Positions 39,045 through 47,870 of a stretch of DNA of 64,000 nt are shown here, in pieces. The stretch's first letter is position 1; every line of letters begins with the position of its first letter. The DNA comes from Streptomyces colonosanans (GTDB taxonomy: Bacteria > Actinomycetota > Actinomycetes > Streptomycetales > Streptomycetaceae), in contig NZ_MLYP01000006.1 in assembly GCF_001866645.1 (NCBI RefSeq), forward strand, positions 1-64,000, written 5' to 3'. A model generated the notes under the pieces. It worked only from the letters and a program-made list of their open reading frames with translations. It did not search any database and was not told the DNA's origin. A program made the translations under genes and the position numbers.

Positions 39045-40658
39045 GTGGCCCGGCGCCCACTCCCCCGCATCCTGACGAACGGCAGCGCACACATCGCCCG
39101 CAGTCGGGAGTTGGCCCGGACGGCGGCCGACAGCGCCGGCGACGTCCTCCACCCGCTGATCACCATCACGCGTGGACTGCGCCTGCTGACCGGAGTCGGG
39201 CGCCGCAAGTGGGCGGACACACCGAAGGACCGGCGCGGGCCGCTCCTCTTCCTGGCCGCCACAGTGATCCTGGTCGTGGCCCTGATGCCGTACGGGCCGG
39301 TGCTCGCCGCCATCACCCTGATGGCGGCGGCCGGCTGGATGGGCCGCGAACGCCGGGCGCCGCAGCCGACGGGCCCGGACCCCTCGCAGACCAAGCGCCT
39401 GCGGTCGCTGTACGACGCGCTGGTGCCGTACCTGTCGGCGGCGGAGGACCCCGCGCCCCTGTACGCGCACGGCGGGGACTGGACCCGGGCGTTCCCCTCC
39501 TACGACTTCGACGAGACCGGGCGCGTCTGCCGCCTGCTCGTCCGTTACCCCGCCTACTTCACGGACGGCGAGGCCGACTCGCGGGCCCGGATCGAGCACC
39601 TCCTGCACGCCAAGGCGGGCCGGGGCCGCGAGTACCACTTCGCGTGGGACGAGGAGGGCAACGAGCTGGCCGTGACCGTGCTGCCGCCGCTTCCCACCGA
39701 CATCACGGCACAGCGTTTCGTGACCGCGCCGGGAGAAGTGGTCCTGGGTTTCACCGACCCGACCGGAGTCCAGCGCACGCTCCCCCTCACCCGCGGCGAG
39801 GAGCAGTGCGACGAGCCTCCGGTGGTGTGGCGCAGGGGCACGCGTTCCACCGAGCCGCACCTGCTGATCGTCGGCGGACCCGGCAGCGGTACGACGACGC
39901 TGGTGCGCTCCATCGCCCTCCAGGCGCTGCAGCACGGCGACATCCTGATCGTCGAGGGCGGCGGCACCGGCGAGTACGCGTGCCTGACGGGCCGGGACGG
40001 TGTGCTGGCCGTGGAGTCCGGGCTCGCGGGGGCGATGGCGAGCCTGGAGTGGGCGACCCACGAAACGGAGCGGAGGCTGATCGCGGCGAACCGTGCCCGG
40101 CAGGCCGGGCATCCTCCGCCGGAGGACGTCAAGCGGCCGCTGTGGATCCTGCTGGACCGGCCGAGCGTGCTGGGGCACCTCGCCGCGGCCGAGGGGCACG
40201 GGGACCCCCAGGCGCTGCTCCAGGTACCCCTCCGGCACGGTCGCGCCGCGAACGTCACGGTCGTGGTCGCCGAGCAGTTCGACAGTCTGGACGGCCTGTC
40301 CGAGGCGGTCCGGCAGCACACCCGCGCCCGCGTGGTGCTCGGCCCGTCGGTCCCGGACGAGCTGGAGGCGGTCCTCGGCGCACGGCCCCACACCACGCCG
40401 GTCAAGGACGTTCCGCCCGGCCGGGGCTACGCCCGCCTGGGCTCCGGCCCGGTCCACCGTCTCCAGGTACCGGCCACCCCGGACCCGTACGACGACGCGA
40501 CCAGTGAGAACCACCGGCAGGCGGTGCTGGAACTGCTGCCGCGACGGAGTGAGCCCGCAGAGGCAGCGGCGGTGCAGGGGGCGGCCGTGGAGGCCGTGCC
40601 GGTGGAGGCGCTCGCCGTGAAGGCCGTACCGGTGGAGGCGGTCGCCGCGGAGGGATGA
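39045..40658 (+). CDS. sffA: SpoIIIE/FtsK-like septum protein SffA
   Basis: 537-aa protein: cytoplasmic N terminus, two adjacent membrane segments (about 65-98), a middle domain, then an ATPase-like domain. The P-loop is unusual: GGPGSGTTT at 277-285 has Thr (T283) where the nucleotide-binding Lys should be, and the likely Walker B (LWILLD, D371) is followed by Arg, not Glu. It is therefore probably a weak or inactive nucleotide enzyme. GTG start with TGGAG upstream, 37 bp after smeA. In S. coelicolor SffA localises to sporulation septa with SmeA and helps spore formation. The C terminus is a run of imperfect Ala-Val-Pro-Val-Glu repeats. Confidence 0.82.
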   Translation: MARRPLPRILTNGSAHIARSRELARTAADSAGDVLHPLITITRGLRLLTGVGRRKWADTPKDRRGPLLFLAATVILVVALMPYGPVLAAITLMAAAGWMGRERRAPQPTGPDPSQTKRLRSLYDALVPYLSAAEDPAPLYAHGGDWTRAFPSYDFDETGRVCRLLVRYPAYFTDGEADSRARIEHLLHAKAGRGREYHFAWDEEGNELAVTVLPPLPTDITAQRFVTAPGEVVLGFTDPTGVQRTLPLTRGEEQCDEPPVVWRRGTRSTEPHLLIVGGPGSGTTTLVRSIALQALQHGDILIVEGGGTGEYACLTGRDGVLAVESGLAGAMASLEWATHETERRLIAANRARQAGHPPPEDVKRPLWILLDRPSVLGHLAAAEGHGDPQALLQVPLRHGRAANVTVVVAEQFDSLDGLSEAVRQHTRARVVLGPSVPDELEAVLGARPHTTPVKDVPPGRGYARLGSGPVHRLQVPATPDPYDDATSENHRQAVLELLPRRSEPAEAAAVQGAAVEAVPVEALAVKAVPVEAVAAEG

Positions 40659-40698
40659 CAGGGCCGGCCTGTGACAAGCGCCGGTCGCGGACGGCCGG

Positions 40699-42198
40699 TC
40701 AGGCGACGAAGGTGCGCGGGGCGTCCGTGGGGCCCGACGCACCCGTCTTCACCAGACGCGCCGCGGCCGCCAGGCGCACCGCCGCCTCCTCGGCCACCGC
40801 CCCACCCACCGTGAACGGCAGCCGCACATACCCCTCGAAAGCCCCGTCCACGCCGAAGCGCGGCCCCGACGGCACCCGGACGCCGACCCGCTCGCCCGCC
40901 TCGGCAAGACGGGAGCCGGACAGACCGCCCGTGCGGACCCACAGCGTCAGACCGCCCTGCGGCACGGAGAACTCCCAGGACGGCAGCTCCCTGCGCACGG
41001 CGGCGACCAGGGCGTCCCGGTTCTCCCGGGCCTGCGCGCGCCGCAGCTCGACCGCCTGCTCCCAGCCCCCCGTGCTCAGCAGCCAGTTCACGGCCAGCTG
41101 CTCCAGCACCGGCGTGCCCAGGTCGGCGTACGCGCGGGCCGCGACCAGGCTGCGGATCACATCGGGAGCCGCTCGCACCCAACCGATGCGCATGCCCGCC
41201 CAGAACGCCTTGCTCGCCGAGCCGACCGTGATGACCGTGGAGCCGGCGGGGTCGAACCCGCATACCCGGCGCGGCATCTCCACACCGTCCTCCAGGTGCA
41301 GCTCGCTCATCGTCTCGTCGACGACCAGCACCGTCCCGGCCGAGCGGGCGGCCTCCACCAACCGCCGCCGCTGGTCCTCGTCGGCCAGCGCGCCGGTCGG
41401 GTTGTGGAAGTCCGCGACCACGTAGGCGAGCCGCGGAGCGGCTTCCCGCAGCACCTGGCGCCAGCGGTCCAGGTCCCAGCCGCCGAGCCCCTCGGACATG
41501 GCGACGGGGACCAGACGGGCCCCCGCCTCCCGCATCAGCTGGAGGATGTTGGCGTAGGAGGGCGACTCCACCGCGATGCGCTCGCCGCGCCCGGCGAAGA
41601 GGTGGCAGATCGCGTCCATCGCGCCCATGGCGCCGGTCGTCACCATGATCTGCTCAGGCATGGTCGGGATGCCGCGCGCCGTATAGCGGTCGGCGAGCAT
41701 GGCGCGCAGCGCGGGCAGGCCCGCCGGGTAGTCGCCGTGCGTGTGCGCGTACGGCGACAGCTCCTCCAGTGCGCCCTGCACCGCGTGGGTGAGCCAGGGC
41801 TCCGGGGCGGGAAGCGCCGCACAGCCGAGGTCGATCATCGAGCCGAGCGCCTCCGGCGGCAGCGGCTCCAGGCCGCGCGCGGGCAGCGGGTTGCCGGCGG
41901 GTACCGCCGTCCAGCTGCCCGCGCCCCGTCGGGACTCCAGGAACCCCTCGGCACGCAGTGCCTCGTACGCGGCGGCGACCGTCGTACGGCTCACGGACAG
42001 CGCGAGCGCCAGCTCCCGCTCGGCGGGCAGCCGGGCCGCGACCGGCACACGGCCCTCCAGCACGAGCAACCGGATGCCGTCGGCGAGCGCCCGGTAGGCG
42101 GGCGGACGGCGGCTGCCGGGGCCCGCGGGACGGTCCTGCTGGGAGTTGAGCAGCCGAGCGAGCTGTGCCGCTCCCACCACCGAGGTCCACTGCGCCAC
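40699..42198 (-). CDS. MocR/PdxR-type GntR regulator with aminotransferase domain
   Basis: 499-aa fusion: N-terminal GntR winged helix (LPAERELALALSVSRTTVAAAYEALRAEG region, about 50-90) and a C-terminal fold-type I PLP aminotransferase-like domain with the cofactor lysine in VGSASKAFW. Such proteins sense PLP or an amino compound and regulate neighbouring genes. Start at GTG 42198 is an estimate: further start codons lie upstream in frame. It is divergent from the YczE-type membrane gene, with a TGGCTT/AAGCCA inverted pair between them, so that gene is its likely target. Confidence 0.88.
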   Translation of the reverse strand: MAQWTSVVGAAQLARLLNSQQDRPAGPGSRRPPAYRALADGIRLLVLEGRVPVAARLPAERELALALSVSRTTVAAAYEALRAEGFLESRRGAGSWTAVPAGNPLPARGLEPLPPEALGSMIDLGCAALPAPEPWLTHAVQGALEELSPYAHTHGDYPAGLPALRAMLADRYTARGIPTMPEQIMVTTGAMGAMDAICHLFAGRGERIAVESPSYANILQLMREAGARLVPVAMSEGLGGWDLDRWRQVLREAAPRLAYVVADFHNPTGALADEDQRRRLVEAARSAGTVLVVDETMSELHLEDGVEMPRRVCGFDPAGSTVITVGSASKAFWAGMRIGWVRAAPDVIRSLVAARAYADLGTPVLEQLAVNWLLSTGGWEQAVELRRAQARENRDALVAAVRRELPSWEFSVPQGGLTLWVRTGGLSGSRLAEAGERVGVRVPSGPRFGVDGAFEGYVRLPFTVGGAVAEEAAVRLAAAARLVKTGASGPTDAPRTFVA

Positions 42199-42233
42199 GA
42201 TTCCCAGTCCACCTTCCGCGAATTGGCCATGGA

Positions 42234-42253
42234 TGGCTTCACTTATCAAGCCA
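42234..42253. promoter_or_regulatory. candidate operator between MocR gene and yczE-like gene
   Basis: TGGCTT and AAGCCA are separated by 8 bp in the 100-bp space between two divergent genes. A symmetric site in this place fits control by the MocR protein, but the arms are short. Confidence 0.3.
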
Positions 42254-42298
42254 CAGAGTGACATGCATCGGTCCACGACCACCACAGGGGGGTACGTC

Positions 42299-42964
42299 TT
42301 GTCCGCTGACTCGTCCACGAGGAGCCGTCTCGGGCGGCGGTTGATCCAGTTGTACGCAGGACTCGCGCTGTACGGCGCGAGTTCCGCCCTGCTCGTGAGG
42401 GCGGGTCTCGGTCTGGAGCCCTGGAACGTCCTGCACCAGGGACTTGCGAAGCTCACCGGGCTCAGCATGGGCGTGGTGCTGACGATCGTGGGCGCTGCCG
42501 TCCTGCTGCTGTGGATCCCGCTGCGCCAGCGTCCCGGTCTCGGCACCGTGTCCAACGTCCTGGTGATCGGGTTCGCCATGGACGCCACCCTGTCCGTCCT
42601 GCCCGGCGCGCACGCTCTTGCCCTACGGGTGCCCCTCCTGCTCGCGGGTGTCGTACTCAACGGCGCCGCGACCGGCCTCTACATCGCCGCGGACTTCGGC
42701 CCCGGTCCGCGCGACGGCCTGATGACCGGACTGCACCGGCGCACGGGCCGGTCGATCCGGCTGATCCGCACCGGCGTGGAACTCACCGTCGTCGCGACCG
42801 GATTCGCCCTCGGCGGCACTGTGGGGATCGGCACCGTCCTGTACGCGCTGTCGATAGGCCCGCTCGCCCAGGTCTTCCTGCGCGTGTTCACCGTCCCCGC
42901 GGCACAGGATCGCAGCACGGTCGTTGCCACCGGGCAGCCGAAGGGGGCGATACTGCCCCGGTGA
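42299..42964 (+). CDS. YczE/YyaS/YitT-family membrane protein
   Basis: 221-aa protein with about five or six membrane helices, similar to YczE-type proteins of unknown transport function that are often divergent from MocR regulators, as here. I propose TTG at 42299 as start because AGGGGGG lies 6 nt ahead of it; ATG 42263 is in frame but has no such site. Its stop overlaps the GTG of the glycerophosphodiesterase gene (GTGA), so the two are translationally coupled. Confidence 0.78.
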   Translation: MSADSSTRSRLGRRLIQLYAGLALYGASSALLVRAGLGLEPWNVLHQGLAKLTGLSMGVVLTIVGAAVLLLWIPLRQRPGLGTVSNVLVIGFAMDATLSVLPGAHALALRVPLLLAGVVLNGAATGLYIAADFGPGPRDGLMTGLHRRTGRSIRLIRTGVELTVVATGFALGGTVGIGTVLYALSIGPLAQVFLRVFTVPAAQDRSTVVATGQPKGAILPR

Positions 42965-43728
42965 CCACCCACATACGCCACCCCTATCTCGATCACCCCG
43001 GCCCGATCGCGTTCGCCCACCGGGGCGGGACGGCGGACGGCCTGGAGAACACCGCGGCCCAGTTCCGGCGCGCGGTGGCAACGGGTTACCGCTACATCGA
43101 GACGGACGTGCACGCCACCGCCGACGGGAAGCTGGTGGCGTTCCACGACGCGACGCTGGACCGGGTGACGGACGGGGCGGGCCGGATCGCCGACCTGCCC
43201 TGGGAGGACGTACGGCACGCGCGCGTGGCGGGCAGCGAACCGGTGCCCCTCTTCGAGGATCTACTGGAGGAGTTCCCCGAGGTCCGCTGGAACGTGGACG
43301 TCAAGGCGGAGCCCGCCCTGCGCCCCCTGCTCGATCTGATCGAGCGCACCGGTTCCTGGGGCCGCGTCTGCGTCGGCTCGTTCTCCGAGGCACGCGTGGC
43401 CCGTGCCCAGCGTCTGGCCGGGCCGCGCCTGGCGACGTCGTACGGCACCCGCGGTGTGCTGGGCCTGCGGCTGCTTTCCTGGGGCATACCGGCGGCGCTG
43501 CGCCGCTCGGCAGTCGCCGCCCAGGTCCCGGAGTCCCGGTCCGGTTTCCCCGTGGTCGACCACCGCTTCGTACGCACCGCCCACGCGCGCGGCCTGCAGG
43601 TCCATGTGTGGACGGTCAACGAACCCGATCGCATGCACCGGCTCCTGGATCTCGGAGTGGATGGCATCATGACCGATCGCATCGACACGCTGCGCAAGGT
43701 CCTTGAGGACCGGGGCACTTGGGCCTGA
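42961..43728 (+). CDS. glycerophosphodiester phosphodiesterase
   Basis: Cleaves glycerophosphodiesters to glycerol 3-phosphate and an alcohol. The 255-aa TIM-barrel protein has the GDPD signature HRGGTADGLENTAAQF with catalytic His, the metal-binding ETDVHAT and LVAFHD segments, and VWTVNEPDRM near the C terminus. No signal peptide, so it acts in the cytoplasm. GTG start overlaps the stop of the upstream membrane gene; the MFS gene follows 44 bp later. Confidence 0.92.
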   Translation: MTTHIRHPYLDHPGPIAFAHRGGTADGLENTAAQFRRAVATGYRYIETDVHATADGKLVAFHDATLDRVTDGAGRIADLPWEDVRHARVAGSEPVPLFEDLLEEFPEVRWNVDVKAEPALRPLLDLIERTGSWGRVCVGSFSEARVARAQRLAGPRLATSYGTRGVLGLRLLSWGIPAALRRSAVAAQVPESRSGFPVVDHRFVRTAHARGLQVHVWTVNEPDRMHRLLDLGVDGIMTDRIDTLRKVLEDRGTWA

Positions 43729-43772
43729 ACGTCCCGCGCACGATCACGTTTCACGGGGAAGCGAGGGCACGG

Positions 43773-45119
43773 GTGGGCAACGACACCGCGGTGGCGGCGG
43801 TGGCCGACGAGGCCGGTGAGCGGCGGCGGGAACAAGGCGGCTGGTACTTCTACGACTGGGCGTGCTCCGTCTATTCGACGAGCGTGCTCACCGTGTTCCT
43901 CGGCCCCTATCTCACCGCCGTGGCCAAGTCGGCGGCGGACGCCGACGGTTATGTGCACCCGCTGGGCGTCGCGGTGCGCGCGGGTTCCTTCTTCGCGTAC
44001 TGCGTCTCCGCCTCCGTCATCGTGGCGATCCTCGTGATGCCGCTCGCGGGCGCGGCAGCCGACCGCAGCGGCCGCAAGAAGCCCCTGCTCGCCCTCTGCG
44101 CGTACCTGGGCGCCGCGGCCACCACCGGCATGTTCTTCCTGGACGGCGACCGCTATCTGCTCGGTGGCTTCCTGCTGATCGTCGCGAACGCGTCGGTGGC
44201 CGTCTCGATGGTCATCTACAACTCCTACCTGCCGCAGATCGCCCCGCCCGAGGAACGCGACGCGGTCTCCTCACGCGGCTGGGCCTTCGGCTACGCGGCC
44301 GGCTCGCTGGTCCTGATCGCGAACCTGATCCTCTTCACGGCGCACGCCTCCTTCGGCATCTCCGAGTCGACGGCCGTCCGCATCTGCCTGGCCTCGGCGG
44401 GGGTGTGGTGGGGCGCCTTCACGCTCGTGCCGCTCAGACGGCTGCGCGACCGCCGTACGACCTCCACAGCCCCCGCGGTGCACGGCTGGCGACAATTGGC
44501 GGCCACGGTCCGGGACATGCGCGGCAAACCACTCACCCTCGCCTTCCTGCTGGCCTACCTCATCTACAACGACGGCATCCAGACGGTGATCTCGCAGGCA
44601 TCGGTGTACGGCTCCGAGGAGCTGGGCCTGAGCCAGTCCACACTGATCACCGCCGTGCTCCTGGTGCAGGTGCTGGCGGTGGGCGGCGCCCTGGGCATGG
44701 GACGGCTCGCCCGGATGTACGGCGCCAAACGCACCATCCTCGGGTCGCTCGTCGCATGGACGGTGACGCTGGGCGCCGGCTACTTCCTGCCCTCGGGCGC
44801 GCCGGCAGGGTTCTTCGCGCTGGCGGCCGGCATCGGACTGGTCCTCGGCGGCAGCCAGGCCCTGTCCCGGTCCCTGTTCTCCCATCTGGTCCCGCCCGGC
44901 AAGGAGGCCGAGTACTTCTCGGCGTACGAGATGAGCGACCGCGGGATGAGCTGGCTGGGCCCGCTTCTGTTCGGCATCACCTACCAGCTGACCGAAAGCT
45001 ATCGGGACGCGATCATCTCGCTGGTGGCCTTCTTCATCATCGGATTCGTGCTGCTCGCGCGGGTACCGGTGCGCCAGGCGGTGCGCGAGGCGGGCAACCC
45101 GGTCCCAGCGACGATTTAG
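43773..45119 (+). CDS. MFS transporter, UMF1/Atg22-like
   Basis: 448-aa transporter with about twelve membrane helices. The N terminus GGWYFYDWACSVYSTSVLTV is typical of the UMF1 (vacuole effluxer Atg22-like) branch, whose bacterial members may move amino acids or other small solutes. GTG start at 43773 is preceded by GAGGG. It follows the glycerophosphodiesterase gene and may share its transcript. The substrate is not evident. Confidence 0.85.
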   Translation: MGNDTAVAAVADEAGERRREQGGWYFYDWACSVYSTSVLTVFLGPYLTAVAKSAADADGYVHPLGVAVRAGSFFAYCVSASVIVAILVMPLAGAAADRSGRKKPLLALCAYLGAAATTGMFFLDGDRYLLGGFLLIVANASVAVSMVIYNSYLPQIAPPEERDAVSSRGWAFGYAAGSLVLIANLILFTAHASFGISESTAVRICLASAGVWWGAFTLVPLRRLRDRRTTSTAPAVHGWRQLAATVRDMRGKPLTLAFLLAYLIYNDGIQTVISQASVYGSEELGLSQSTLITAVLLVQVLAVGGALGMGRLARMYGAKRTILGSLVAWTVTLGAGYFLPSGAPAGFFALAAGIGLVLGGSQALSRSLFSHLVPPGKEAEYFSAYEMSDRGMSWLGPLLFGITYQLTESYRDAIISLVAFFIIGFVLLARVPVRQAVREAGNPVPATI

Positions 45120-45205
45120 CACCTGACCGAAAAGACCGGTAGTGTACGCGGTTGGCCTACCAGGCGTACCGTTACCGCGCGTCAACGGAGACGAAACGCT
45201 GGGTG

Positions 45206-45223
45206 ACATCTGCTAGCAGATGT
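45206..45223. promoter_or_regulatory. 18-bp perfect palindrome upstream of rbpA
   Basis: ACATCTGCTAGCAGATGT is fully self-complementary with no loop, flanked by TG and GA. It lies 87 bp after the MFS stop and 63 bp before the SigR-type -35 box of rbpA. A loopless palindrome of this length fits a dimeric protein-binding site better than a terminator. Confidence 0.5.
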
Positions 45224-45286
45224 GACAAACCGGGCGCTGGTGGGTACAACAAGGGGCGGCTACGACGGCGACGCATGGCCCGGAAC

Positions 45287-45313
45287 GGGAATCTTTACCG
45301 CCGACCGGACGTT
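45287..45313 (+). promoter_or_regulatory. SigR-type promoter of rbpA
   Basis: GGGAAT at 45287-45292 and GTT at 45311-45313 are exactly 18 bp apart, the consensus spacing for the oxidative-stress sigma factor SigR of Streptomyces. rbpA is a known SigR target in S. coelicolor, which supports the assignment. Transcription should start near 45320. Confidence 0.85.
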
Positions 45314-45374
45314 GACCGGATGACGACGACAGCGACACCTGTCCTGTGGGCGACAAGCCCGGGAGGCACGATTC

Positions 45375-45749
45375 ATGAGTGAGCGAGCTCTTCGCGGCAC
45401 GCGCCTCGTGGTGACCAGCTACGAGACGGACCGCGGCATCGACCTGGCCCCGCGCCAGGCCGTGGAGTACGCATGCGAGAAGGGGCACCGCTTCGAGATG
45501 CCCTTCTCGGTCGAGGCGGAGATCCCGCCGGAGTGGGAGTGCAAGGTCTGCGGGGCCCCGGCACTCCTGGTAGACGGCGACGGCCCGGAAGAGAAGAAGG
45601 GCAAGCCCGCGCGTACGCATTGGGACATGCTGATGGAGCGGCGCACCCGCGAGGAACTCGAAGAGGTCCTCGAGGAGCGTCTGGCCGTTCTCCGCTCCGG
45701 CGCGATGAACATCGCGGTACATCCGCGGGACAGCCGCAAGTCCGCGTAG
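45375..45749 (+). CDS. rbpA: RNA polymerase-binding protein RbpA
   Basis: 124-aa actinobacterial transcription factor that binds RNA polymerase and the principal sigma factor, stabilises open complexes and adds basal rifampicin tolerance. Visible: N-terminal tail with RGTRLVVTSYETDRG, the zinc-binding-like core with C-x-x-x-H (ACEKGH) and CKVCG, a basic linker (KKGKPARTHWDML), and the sigma-interaction helix RRTREELEEVLEERLAVLR. GGGAGG is 8 nt before the ATG. A SigR-type promoter lies upstream and a very strong terminator downstream, so it is probably monocistronic. Confidence 0.97.
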   Translation: MSERALRGTRLVVTSYETDRGIDLAPRQAVEYACEKGHRFEMPFSVEAEIPPEWECKVCGAPALLVDGDGPEEKKGKPARTHWDMLMERRTREELEEVLEERLAVLRSGAMNIAVHPRDSRKSA

Positions 45750-45778
45750 TCCCCTCCGGGGGTTGAGCGGGGTACAGC

Positions 45779-45837
45779 ACGCCAAGCAGCGGGCGCCCTA
45801 CGTCACCTCGACGTAGGGCGCCCGCTGCTTGGCGTGT
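45779..45837. terminator. strong bidirectional terminator after rbpA
   Basis: A perfect 27-bp stem with a 5-nt loop (ACCTC), arms 45779-45805 and 45811-45837, between the convergent rbpA and fxsA genes. It is the longest perfect inverted repeat I found in the window. Confidence 0.92.
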
Positions 45838-45869
45838 TCGGTGCTCGGCGTTCAGGCTGCCCGGGCCGC

Positions 45870-46439
45870 TCAGCGGCTGAGCGGCGGGCGCGGGCCCCGC
45901 GGTGCCTCGTCCGACTCGTGCTCGTCGTCTCTGAGGACCTCGCCCTGGACGACCTTTCCGTCACCACGGTGGAATCGAACCCGCTGGAAGGCGTCGCCGA
46001 AGCTGCCGAGCGGCGCCCTGCGGAGCCTGCGGTCGATGGTGCGCTCCACGGAGCGGCTCGCCAGTTTCTGGACCGCCGGGATCAGGAGCAGCAGACCGAG
46101 CACGTCGGAGATCATGCCCGGCAGCATCAGGAGCAGGCCGCCGAGCATCATCAGCCCGTTACCGCCGCCCGTCGGCGCCGCACCGGTCTGCCGGGGGTGC
46201 AGCGTCTCGCCGAGGTTGCGGAAGGCACGGCGCCCGGCCCGCTTGATGACGGCGGCTCCGAGCACGAAACCGGCCACCAGCAGCAGGAACACCGTGAACC
46301 CGCCGGCCGCGTCCGCCACCAGCGTGAGCAGCCAGATCTCCAGCACCAGCCACGCGGCGACACCCAGCGGCAAGAAGGTGCGCAGCCGGGAACGCCGCGG
46401 CTGGGCGGGGCGGGAGGAAGTCGGTGCGCCAGTCGTCAT
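45870..46439 (-). CDS. fxsA: FxsA-family membrane protein
   Basis: 189-aa membrane protein of the FxsA family. Three to four hydrophobic segments: FLPLGVAAWLVLEIWLLTLV, FTVFLLLVAGFVLGAAVI and LMMLGGLLLMLPGMISDVLG, with the LMLPGMISD motif characteristic of the family, followed by a charged cytoplasmic tail. In E. coli FxsA relieves phage T7 exclusion by F plasmid; its role in actinomycetes is unknown. ATG 46439 with GGGGG upstream preferred over 46454. Confidence 0.88.
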   Translation of the reverse strand: MTTGAPTSSRPAQPRRSRLRTFLPLGVAAWLVLEIWLLTLVADAAGGFTVFLLLVAGFVLGAAVIKRAGRRAFRNLGETLHPRQTGAAPTGGGNGLMMLGGLLLMLPGMISDVLGLLLLIPAVQKLASRSVERTIDRRLRRAPLGSFGDAFQRVRFHRGDGKVVQGEVLRDDEHESDEAPRGPRPPLSR

Positions 46440-46546
46440 GCCCCCAGTGTGCATCGATCCGGCTCAGCACGGGATAAGGGGGTGATCACCAGCCCTGTCG
46501 ACCCCGCGCCGGCGGCCGCGGCAACCGGCTGCGGGCCGAGCGGCGC

Positions 46547-47341
46547 TCAGGAGGACCTGTCGCGGCCCGTGGCCTTGGCGACGCGTTCCCCCACGCCCCA
46601 CGCCGTGACCCGCCACAGCGCCTCGACGAGGATGTCACGGCTCATCTTGGAGTCGCCCAGCTCCCGCTCGACGAAGGTGATGGGCACCTCGATCACGTGG
46701 TAGCCGGCCTTGACCGCACGGCGGGCCAGGTCGACCTGGAAGCAGTACCCCTGCGAGGCGACCTGGTCGAGGCCGAGACCCTCCAGGGTCTCGCGCCGGA
46801 AAGCGCGGTAGCCGCCGGTGATGTCGCGCAGCGACAGGCCGAGGGCGAGGCGTGAGTAGAGGCTGCCGCCACGGGAGATGAACTGCCGGGACTTGGGCCA
46901 GTTCACGGTCCGCCCGCCCGGCACCCAGCGGGAGCCGAGCACGAGGTCGGCGCTCTTGAGGGCGGTCAGCAGGCGCGGCAGTTCTTCGGGCTGATGGGAG
47001 CCGTCGGCGTCCATCTCGATCAGGACGCCGTAGTCGTGCTCCAGGCCCCAGCGGAAGCCGGCGATGTAGGCGGCGCCGAGCCCCTCCTTGCCCTTGCGGT
47101 GCAGGACATGGACCTGGTCGTCCGCGGCCGCCAGCTCATCGGCGAGCTTGCCCGTGCCGTCGGGGCTGTTGTCGTCGGCCACGAGGACGTGCGCCTCGGG
47201 CACGGCCGACCGCACCCGGCCGACGATCGCCTTGATGTTCTCCGCCTCGTTATAGGTCGGGATAATCACCAGGGCGGTGCCGAGCGGACCGAACTGCCTC
47301 TCCTGGGCTCCCGCCGCGCGGGTCCCGTCGCCGTCGTTCAC
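46547..47341 (-). CDS. ppm1: polyprenol monophosphomannose synthase (GT2)
   Basis: Transfers mannose from GDP-mannose to polyprenyl phosphate, providing the donor for membrane O-mannosylation. The 264-aa GT2 protein has IIPTYNEAENI at the N terminus, VADDNSPDGT and EMDADGSHQPEEL for nucleotide-sugar and metal binding, and LRDITGGYRAFRRE further on. It lacks the C-terminal membrane region of some homologues, so it acts at the inner face of the membrane. GTG 47341 is preceded by AGGGGC. In S. coelicolor ppm1 (SCO1423) is needed for glycoprotein mannosylation and phage phiC31 infection. Confidence 0.92.
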   Translation of the reverse strand: MNDGDGTRAAGAQERQFGPLGTALVIIPTYNEAENIKAIVGRVRSAVPEAHVLVADDNSPDGTGKLADELAAADDQVHVLHRKGKEGLGAAYIAGFRWGLEHDYGVLIEMDADGSHQPEELPRLLTALKSADLVLGSRWVPGGRTVNWPKSRQFISRGGSLYSRLALGLSLRDITGGYRAFRRETLEGLGLDQVASQGYCFQVDLARRAVKAGYHVIEVPITFVERELGDSKMSRDILVEALWRVTAWGVGERVAKATGRDRSS

Positions 47342-47870
47342 TGCTGCCCCTTCATATCCGTACGCAGGGGACCACCATATGGCCTCCGGGCTACGCCGAA
47401 GTGGCAGCGCGCACCTAAGGGGGTGTCGATTCCACAAGAGTCGGGTAAGAACGTAGTTTTGCCCGTACCGCGTGGGATCGGGGCCCGGCGCCCTTCGGGC
47501 CGACCTGGGACCCGCTGGCTGCGGGTCGACCGAAGGCCGTTGTCTACTGAACGTCCGGGCCCCACCCGGGCCACACCCTGCCGACCGGCCGGAACGTTCC
47601 CGCGTCGTGGCGCGGGCGCTGTGCCTGGCTCCCAGCGGTGATGCGCCGGTGCGGCACACCCCTGACCCAGCGGCGCTCCGGCGACTGTGCGGAGGTTCCC
47701 CGGTCGGACGTCCGGTGGTGGACCCGGCCGAACCTACCGGCCCCCTGCGCCCGGCTGTCAACAGCCGTGCGACCTGCGCATCTTCCATCAATTCCCTGGT
47801 CAGCGGGGAGGATGCGCAGGTCGCACGACGGGGCCCGGACCGGCGATCGCCGCCGCGGCGCCCCGGGAGA
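47342..47870. other. intergenic region between ppm1 and the amidohydrolase gene
   Basis: 529 bp without a supported gene. The left part should carry the ppm1 promoter; the right end holds a terminator for the amidohydrolase. Short open frames here show no protein-like pattern. Confidence 0.5.
47766..47827 (-). terminator. terminator of the amidohydrolase gene
   Basis: Arms of 17 bp (47766-47782 and 47811-47827, perfect) that extend inward by about four more pairs around a roughly 20-nt loop. It starts 44 bp past the stop codon on the minus strand. Confidence 0.7.

Noticed and set aside
47338..47574. 78-codon minus-strand frame upstream of ppm1
   Set aside because: No ribosome binding site or recognisable pattern, and it occupies the expected ppm1 promoter region.
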